Below are positions 57,297 to 64,000 of a DNA stretch of 64,000 bases, piece after piece. A program made the position numbers and the translations under genes. The stretch comes from Triglochin maritima (taxonomy: Eukaryota > Streptophyta > Magnoliopsida > Alismatales > Juncaginaceae): positions 34,470,053 through 34,534,052 of the forward strand of contig OY821775.1 of NCBI GenBank assembly GCA_963682175.1, written 5' to 3'. Below the pieces are notes generated by a model, which did not search any database, was not told the origin of the DNA, and saw only the letters and a program-made list of their open reading frames with translations. Position 1 is the stretch's first letter, and each line of letters begins with the position of its first letter.

Positions 57297-58790
57297 TGAA
57301 GGATCGTGTGGGTTATGGGTCCACTAATCACTTTTAATCTAATCCCTAATTTTAAAATGCGCAGCGGAATAAACAAACAAGTAGAGAAAGAAAGACAATG
57401 CAAACCACAAAAGACGCGTCGGTTTTTATAGAGGTTCGGCACCCCACCCGGGTCCTAGTCCTCTCTTGTAAGCTCCGCTCGACTCCGCGAGCTCCGCCTA
57501 CGTCTTCACTAACCACTCCCCGTTCCGGGCCGGGAGAGAACGCCTTTACACCACAAGCAACGCGAACAACCCTCGCTTGCTTGAATTCTTCCTCTCACAA
57601 TCCGAGAGGGACACTTCGGGCTTTCACCGAAGTCCTTGCTTCTTTTGACAACACTTGTAATTGAGTGGGATTCACTCTCTAATTGAGCACACTTTGAGTA
57701 GGATGAGTATATGATCAAATGTGTGAAGTTTAGGCTTAAAGAGTGTAGAATTGGGAGCTTTGAGGATTGAAGTTTCTCTCTAATGTATTGGGACAATTGG
57801 AGTTGGAGAGTTGTGTTAACAACAAGTCTTGATCTTCTATTTATAAGCTCCTAAGGTATTCTAGCCGTTGGGGATAGATTTGATTGGGTTTTGTGCAAGA
57901 TACACAAAGCAGAAAATCGGGCTGCAAATCTGTCCAGAACCGGTCGACCGAAACTAGTAAACCGGTCGACCGTTAACATGATTTCAAAGAGAACGGTCGA
58001 ACAAAAGAATATTCGGTCAGACTAACGAGCTAGAACTTAACTCTACTTAAGTGAATCGGTCGAACCAAAGTATGGGGCGGTCGACCGAGAAGGGGATTCG
58101 GTTGAGACAAAGGTCAATCGGTCGAACGAGAAATGTGTCGACCGATAGCAGGGAATTTGGTTTCTGAAAAATATGTTCAACCGGTCGACCGAAACAAGGT
58201 CTTCATTCGACCGGTTACCGAATGTATTTTGGGGTTAAGTTTTGTTTTATACGAATACGACCGTTATAGGAATACGACAAGAAAAACGGTCATATTAAAA
58301 TCCGGGATCGGTCGACCGAAAAGGTAGAACCGGTCGACCGGTAGAGTTCGGTAAAATCACTGTGGAGAGTCTGTTATAAACCGGTCGAACTGAGAACTGG
58401 TTCGGTCGACCGGTTCACACAGGAAATCTGGGTTTAAGTTTATAAGTGATTTCCGACTAAGGTTTGGGTGATCTAATGAAGTCCAAATAATGTGAAATTT
58501 CGTGTGTGACTTCTATAGGGAACCTATTGTGTATGTGATTGGTTTTTAACTCTTGTATGCTCAATTTACACATGTTCCTAAGACTCAAAATAAAATCAAG
58601 ATTACAAGTCTTCATTTAGCTTTATTACAAATCTTGACTTGATTTCCTTCCTTCCTTGAGTCTTGATCACCTGTAGAGGTTAGCACATGCAATATATATG
58701 CAATGCAATATGTGTGCTACTCTACATCATCATAATTAAGATTAGGTTAATTAAATCATCAAAACCTAGATTAAGGCCAAAAAGCCAACA
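57297..58790 (-). repeat. Solo LTR of the 12389-family copia element
   Basis: 1494 bp, very similar to 12389-13896, flanked by CTTAT. Seven CGGTCGACCG dyads kept (57940-58415). Shorter mainly through a deletion near 57345. Confidence 0.94.
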
Positions 58791-58795
58791 CTTAT
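58791..58795. repeat. Target-site duplication CTTAT, right
   Basis: Identical to 57292-57296. Confidence 0.9.
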
Positions 58796-59800
58796 AGCCG
58801 GTCTAACGTCATTTGTAATTGGATATGTTGTGAATTAAGTTGTCTCGTGTTGGACAAGTTGTTTCATGTCTTAGTGAGAAGTGATTTTTTTAAGTTGTTG
58901 GTTAAGTTGAAACAACCCCGCTCGTTCGGTGGAACAACCCAGGTCGTTTCGACCAAACAAGCCAGCTTGTTCGGACCATAAGTTGTTAGTTAAGTAAAAA
59001 CGACCCTGGTCGTTCAGTGGAACGACCCAGATCGTTTCGACCGAATGAGCCAGCTTGTTCGGACCATAAGTTGTTAGTTAAGTCGAAACGGCCCCGCTTG
59101 TTTGGTGGAACGACCCAGGTCATTTGGACCGAACGAGTCAGCTTGTTCAGACCATAAGTTGTTAGTTAAGTCCAAATGACCCCAGTCGTTTCGACCGAAT
59201 GAGCCAGCTTGTTCGGACCATAAGTTGTTAGTTACGTCGAAACGACCCAGGTCATTTGTACCGAACGAGCCAGCTTGTTCAGACCATAAGTTGTTAGTTA
59301 AGTCCAAATGACCCCAGTCGTTTCGACCGAATGAGCCAGCTTGTTCGGACCATAAGTTGTTAGTTACGTCGAAACGACCCAGGTCATTTGTACCGAACGA
59401 GCCAGCTTGTTTAGACCAAACGAGCCAACTTGTTCGGACTAAGGGGACTGATTTGCATCCTGGAACGTCCAGAGCGGGACGGACTCGCAGGACACGTGTC
59501 CCGAACCCACTTGTTTGGAACAACGACCCGGTTTGTTTGGAACAATCGAGTCAACCTGTTTGGAGTAAACAAGCCAACTTCTTTGGTCGACCTCGCCAGC
59601 ATGCTGGGACAAAATTGTTCGAAACGACGAGCCAGCTAGTCTGTGCCAACAGGTCAGCTTGTTTGGACCAAATCGGTGATGATATACCCAAACCAATGGT
59701 AGATAACCGAAATAAAATCACAAAGTGGTCCAAAAATCAAGAAATAAAACCGAAAAAAGACACCAAAATAAAACTTACATGATGAAAATCTTAATACCAT
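58796..59800. repeat. MULE-associated repeat, segment 4, with 66/88/132-bp units
   Basis: Landmark 'gccagcttg' at 58961, 59049, 59137, 59203, 59269, 59335, 59401: spacings 88, 88, 66, 66, 66, 66. Adjacent 66-bp units alternate, so 59203-59268 equals 59335-59400 (132-bp higher order). The tail 59680-59800 matches 36826-36950. The 149-aa and 141-aa ORFs here are repeat readings. Confidence 0.9.
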
Positions 59801-60100
59801 GGTGTGCTATGTAGGATGGTTGGAGTGGGTTGTCTCGATTAAGTGGAGAATTTGGGATGTTGGGAAGGAGAAGGGTATAATCTGTAATTATGACAAAAAT
59901 ACGAAAAATAAATCTCACATTTGGTATACATTCTGCGGCCAGAAAAAGTCAATGACCTTTTAATATATTTTCGATAAAATTTATGTAGAACTTTTAAGAC
60001 TTACAACTTGCTTCGAAATTCCAAGTTTTAAACTTGAAACCTTAGGTTTTACAAACGAACCCAACTACTGTCTGCGGTTTATGGGCCAGGGCCGGCGCAC
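59801..60100. other. Upstream flank of METTL5
   Basis: Transition from repeat DNA to low-copy sequence. I see no gene; it should hold the METTL5 promoter. No convincing TATA box. Confidence 0.4.
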
Positions 60101-60552
60101 GGGCTTCCTTCTCCTTTTGCCTTTTCTCCTCTTCGTCTCTCCCACCTCTACTAAAACCAGCTTCCGCTGTTTACGACCGTCTGCGTCTGCGCCTCCACAC
60201 CGCCGCCACGAAACACCATACGTGCGTTAATTCTCAAAATTCAGTGTGCCAATCAGGGAAAACGGTGAATCGGGGGTTTAGTTTTTCTACTTTTTCTGGA
60301 GGAGTTTTTATTGCATGAGAAAAACTTAATGTAAAACATGGAAGATGAGATTAGGAGGAGAAAAGTGGAATTGCCCCATTGTTTGGTAGTTAATTCATTT
60401 ACTTTTCATTGCTAACTCTTAAGAAGGGAATTTCCCCAGTGTTTGATATGGCTTTAATAATGCTGTTTGGGAAGTTCTATGTACGTTGACATTGTTTGTT
60501 ATGTTTTTGCAGGCCGAAAGAAAACCCGCGTCGGTGGACTTCTGTTTCCGTG
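60101..60552 (+). other. METTL5 5' UTR region with leader intron
   Basis: A CT-rich, GC-richer block at 60101-60225 looks like a transcribed leader. 'GTGCGT' near 60221 could be a donor, and 'tttttgcag' ending at 60512 is a good acceptor. The start codon then lies at 60553 in the second exon. Upstream exon limits are inferred. Confidence 0.45.
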
Positions 60553-63256
60553 ATGAGGTTGAAGCAGTTGGAAGGTCTTCTCGGAGGTCTGCAGCAATTC
60601 CCTAGTCCCAAGGCAAATATAGTTGCCCTATCCCCTGCTTCCCTAAATTTTAAGGGGACTTTCATGTTACTGTAATCTTGCTTCTGCTGTTGTTCGGTGA
60701 TTTTTTGTTGTCGTGTGTTTTTGATGCTGCAGGTGGAGCTCGAACAGTATCCTACGGGGCCACACATTGCTTCAAGATTGATTTACATGGTGAACTTCAA
60801 GTTCCCTATGAGTTGTATATTTCCATGTTCATGTTTTATATCTAAGGTGTATGGTTTTTTCTCTCTCTCATTAAGGGTGTGATTAGTTTGTAGAAGTTGT
60901 GATAGATTCAGAACTCAGTTTCATGACTTCCCAATAGAATGTAATGGGGCTGGGGGAAGTCATTTATAGTCGCAATTTTATAAGAGTTTGAAACTCAGAA
61001 AATTTAATTCTCAGAATTATTTTAACTTTTCCTGCAAACCAATCACACCTTAAGGGGAATGTTGTCTTGTTTCTGTTGAAGTTTGTCTTACAATAAAAAT
61101 TATTCCTCAAGTCCACCTTTTAGAGTGGAGAAAAATCTCAATTCTCCTGATTCGATGACTTCTCATCTTTCTGATTTCCTTTATGAAAGCTTAAAAATGT
61201 GATTATGGAGGGTGTCTGTGCTGTACAGGTGCACACTAGTTTGATACTGAAATGCCGGTGGGGAAATTGTGTTGTCTTTTGTCTAAAATTCTAAGTTTGT
61301 TCCCTTCATAATCAACGAAAGAAAAATTAGGACGTCAAAGATTCTAAGGTGAATAAGCGATGGTCTGACTTTATTGTTGATATTGCTCCCTGAAAGAGTG
61401 TGGCTGTGTCATACAAGTACACACTAGTTTGCTACTGAAATGGCAATGGGAAAATTGTGTTGTGTCTTGTCTGAAATTGTAAGTTAGTTCCCTTCATAAT
61501 CAACACCTTCATGGAGTAATATCAACAATAAAGTCAAACCATCATTTTTTCATCTTAGAACCTTTATCTTCCTACTTGTTTCGTTGTTCATCTGATAGAC
61601 TGATATTATGGAAGCTCAAAAGGCCACCTCGATTAGTCCGTCTGAGAATATTTTTACAATACAATTGTGCCTGTCAAATGCCAAACCAAATAAAATGTTA
61701 TTTTTGGCATAATTCGAAGACCTATGAAGATATTTGTTTCAAAAGTTTATTAAATAACTTGTGTAAGCATGCTCAACTGGGAGCAATATTGTGACGGCAA
61801 GAAAGACAATGGAAGGTGGTAAGGTAAGAGTCAATAGTGGCTAAACAATTGGTAGAATTAAGGTGGCCACTTCGTTAGAGACTCGAAAGTGCAAACTAAC
61901 AACAAAAAAATTCTAACCAATTGGTGGGGGTTAAAAATATCAAACTAAATTTACACTTGTGAATAGTGGTCGATAATATGTAACCATTAAGAGAAGAAAG
62001 GAGGAAAAATTATAAATATGTTTTGGGGATTTGTGTTTTTTTAGCATTTGAATCTGAAGTTAAATGTCATGCGCTGCAGATTGGAGATATAATAACATAT
62101 GCACATAAAAATGTGGTAAGACGAAAACTTAAGTGCAGCAACGTGATGGAACTTTGCAAGAGGAAATTATTATACTGCCAGTGAACTTTATTACTTGAAT
62201 GGGAACTGCGAAGAGAGATGCACACCTTGAGACCTGGCCCATGTGGTGGCCTGAGGTGACTTGTTAAACTCAGCAATGATAAATCTGACCAGAACCATTT
62301 CAAGGTTCTACACAGATGAGGTCCTTTAGAACCTAGTCATTTGAAATTTACATTTGCAATCGTAAAACAATAAAATATTTCAGATTTGTTATCATATATA
62401 TTTTTTGTCCATCTCCTTCTTCCCTATGTTTTTCTCTTCAATCTTGAAATGTTGTGTTTCCTCTTGTAAATGTTAATATTTGATTTAGTAATGATTTTTT
62501 TTCTTAAATCATCTAAAATTTCTAGAATTTCCACTAGATAATTTGTTCATTTAATGTTGCAAAAGATGTTACATGCTAAATCATAACTGCAAATGTAGTT
62601 GTTTCTTCCATGATCAGAGAAGTACATACTCATTTTTATTCTAATGTATTAACATTTTAACCTTCCAGGCAGAAAACTCATTTCAAGATATAAGCAAAAA
62701 GGTCGTAGCAGACTTTGGTTGTGGATGTGGCACACTTGGAGTTGCAAGTGCTCTTTTAGATGCAGAGTGAGTATTCTTCTGTATTTCTTACGAGGGTAAA
62801 ATAAATAACATATTTACACGGCATTGTTCGTTCTTCGTAATGGATTTCTCTTGACTGCTTAATTTTGTTTGAAGTTTACTTTTAGATTCACTTATTTTGA
62901 AGAGAATACTGCATAGTCGACCATTTCTGGACATGAAGTCACTTAAGTTGTCAATTTGTGCTCATATCATTATACAGACATGTCATAGGTGTTGACATTG
63001 ACTCAGACTCTCTTGATATTGCGGCTACAAATGCTGCAGAATTAGAGGTAGTATTTTGCCTTGCTGATTTATTTTATTTGGACATTAGGTTCCTTGTGAA
63101 TGGGATTTTTAGAAGTTTGGTGATTGAGAATCGGGTACCAGCACTGCTAATATCAAAAGTTCCCATCGCCCATTTAAATAATATTAACACATTTTTCTTT
63201 TGATTAGGTTGATATAGATCTCATTTTATGCGATATCAAGAGATCCGACTTTAGAG
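60553..63256 (+). CDS. METTL5: METTL5, 18S rRNA N6-adenosine methyltransferase, 5' part
   Basis: Transfers a methyl group from SAM to one adenosine of 18S rRNA (m6A; A1832 in human), working with TRMT112 in known systems. Exons by splice sites and frame: 60553-60612, 60733-60789, 62669-62766, 62978-63047, 63208-63256. The first 111 residues begin MRLKQLEGLLGGLQQFPSPK, then VELEQYPTGPHIASRLIYM. The SAM-binding motif I is VADFGCGCGTLG (~residues 53-64). Motif II region is GVDIDSDSLDIAATNAAELE, then VDIDLILCDI. The catalytic NPPFG exon lies beyond the window. All frames join without stops and there is no sign of decay. Odd: intron 1 has a GC donor (AAG|GCAAAT), and intron 2 is 1.9 kb with repeats. 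This is the only apparent functional host gene in the window. Confidence 0.93.
60874..61049. mobile_element. Tourist-like MITE in METTL5 intron 2
   Basis: 176 bp with inverted ends AGGGTGTGATTAGTTTG and CAAACCAATCACACC, flanked by TTA on both sides (60871-60873, 61050-61052). End sequence and 3-bp TTA duplication fit PIF/Harbinger (Tourist) MITEs. Confidence 0.75.
61205..61570. repeat. Tandem plus inverted duplication in METTL5 intron 2
   Basis: 61205-61315 and 61389-61507 are direct copies ('acacactagtttg.tactgaaatg', 'ttcccttcataatcaac'). 61330-61395 is inverted at 61508-61570 ('gactttattgttgatatt'). The second direct copy thus sits between the arms of an inverted repeat. Confidence 0.75.
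61571..62668 (+). other. Rest of METTL5 intron 2
   Basis: AT-rich, ends with a good acceptor 'accttccag' at 62668. The ORFs here (e.g. 61576-61794) have no support. Confidence 0.7.
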
Positions 63257-64000
63257 GTAACTGTCTTTCGACAATTTTCCATATAATTTTTTTATCATCT
63301 CATTCATCTGAAAAACTTGGAAGTAAGAAAGAAGGTTTTGTTGATGTAAATTAGTGAAGTTATATGATGACAACATTCAGGACTTTAACAAATTTTAACA
63401 TGCTGTGGCCTAAAAATTTGGCTTTCATCCATCAAATTTAATGTTGCATTACTTTGTCTCAAAATTATCTGCCTACAACCCCTAGTCCACCACCATCCAA
63501 CCCCAAACCTACCTTATTTTGTTTCAAATATATGTAGCATGACATCGATTATATGATTCTTCTGTTACTTGTGTAATTGCAACATCAAGTCACAGTTTCA
63601 GTTGTAATCTAAGATCATGAAACCCTTGATTATTTTGAAACGTAACATGTTAATATGGTTTTGGCTTATTGATCTTTAAATGACACCATCATATAGTGAA
63701 TTTTTTTCTTAAGATACAACATGAAGTAAAGAATGTTAATAACCATCATCAGATGTTAACACTTCAAACAATTGAATTTCCATTTTAGTAAGGGATAGAC
63801 AGATTTTATTTTTAATTTAAAAGTAATTTAGAAGATCTTACGTTTAGTTTCTTTTGTTCAAAAGGAATTTATAATAATTTGGCAACCATTGGCTGATAGC
63901 CTGAGAGGCTGAGACTTATAGTAGATTGGGTTTATAATTTTATATCTTTCTTGTCTCAAATAAGAACCAAGTCAATATGTAAAACTGTAAAATATTCTTC
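63257..64000 (+). other. METTL5 intron 5 (partial)
   Basis: Starts with donor GTAACT after codon position 1. No NPPFG-type exon is found before the window end. Confidence 0.7.

Noticed and set aside
59074..59782. ORFs of 149 and 141 aa near 59.1-59.8 kb, and similar ones at 36.3-36.7 and 56.7-57.1 kb
   Set aside because: Open on both strands because the 66-bp unit is a multiple of three; readings of a non-coding repeat.
61576..61794. 72-aa ORF inside METTL5 intron 2
   Set aside because: No start context, no domain, AT-rich intronic sequence.

Overview
The window looks like gene-poor, transposon-dense nuclear DNA of a flowering plant. I base this on plant-type LINE, Ty1/copia, Ty3/gypsy, MULE and CACTA remnants, iMet- and tRNA-Asp-type primer-binding sites, and one conserved nuclear gene with plant-like GT-AG introns. 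I cannot name the species. No rRNA, tRNA, CRISPR or bacterial-type features were seen.

Layout. 1-1.3 kb is a decayed LINE 3' end. 1.35-11.35 kb is an old non-autonomous Ty3/gypsy-like element split by a complete younger member of its own family (3386-10766, target duplication TGTCC). 11.35-28.76 kb is a decayed gypsy region with a 3' pol end and a ~2.9 kb LTR. It holds two inserted copia elements: a young gag-only element (12389-17730, target duplication CAAAT, LTRs almost identical) and an internally deleted gag/RT element (21716-28091, target duplication GGGCA, LTRs with TA...CA ends). 28.76-32.26 kb is a second gypsy-like subfamily. 32.7-37.1 kb is a MULE-like element with inverted ends, MuDR-type transposase fragments and a 22-bp-phase repeat array, carrying a copia LTR fragment. 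37.8-41.95 kb is another element with ~145-bp inverted ends. 42-47.6 kb holds captured or decayed fragments (FDM/IDN2-like coiled coil, copia and gypsy LTR pieces, CACTA TNP2 N-terminus). 47.96-52.1 kb is a copia LTR plus gag broken by a solo LTR (50368-51909, target duplication TTAGG). 52.1-59.8 kb is MULE-like repeat DNA carrying LTR insertions, two of them solo LTRs with clean target duplications (ATGTT, CTTAT). From ~60.1 kb to the window end lies the only apparent functional host gene, the 5' part of METTL5, the 18S rRNA m6A methyltransferase.

Most notable pattern. The U3 promoters of two related copia LTR families carry arrays of a 10-bp dyad CGGT-NN-ACCG just upstream of the TATA box. 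The arms are kept while the two central bases vary freely, and dyads occur in pairs. In the LTR at 47964-49638 all ten pairs I measured are exactly 19 bp apart, as are all four pairs in the LTR fragment at 34953-35600. In the 12389 family seven pairs are 20-22 bp apart. Unrelated MULE-like DNA carries its own dyads with a 22-bp phase. This looks like a two-helical-turn binding platform for an unknown dimeric protein, but that function is inference.
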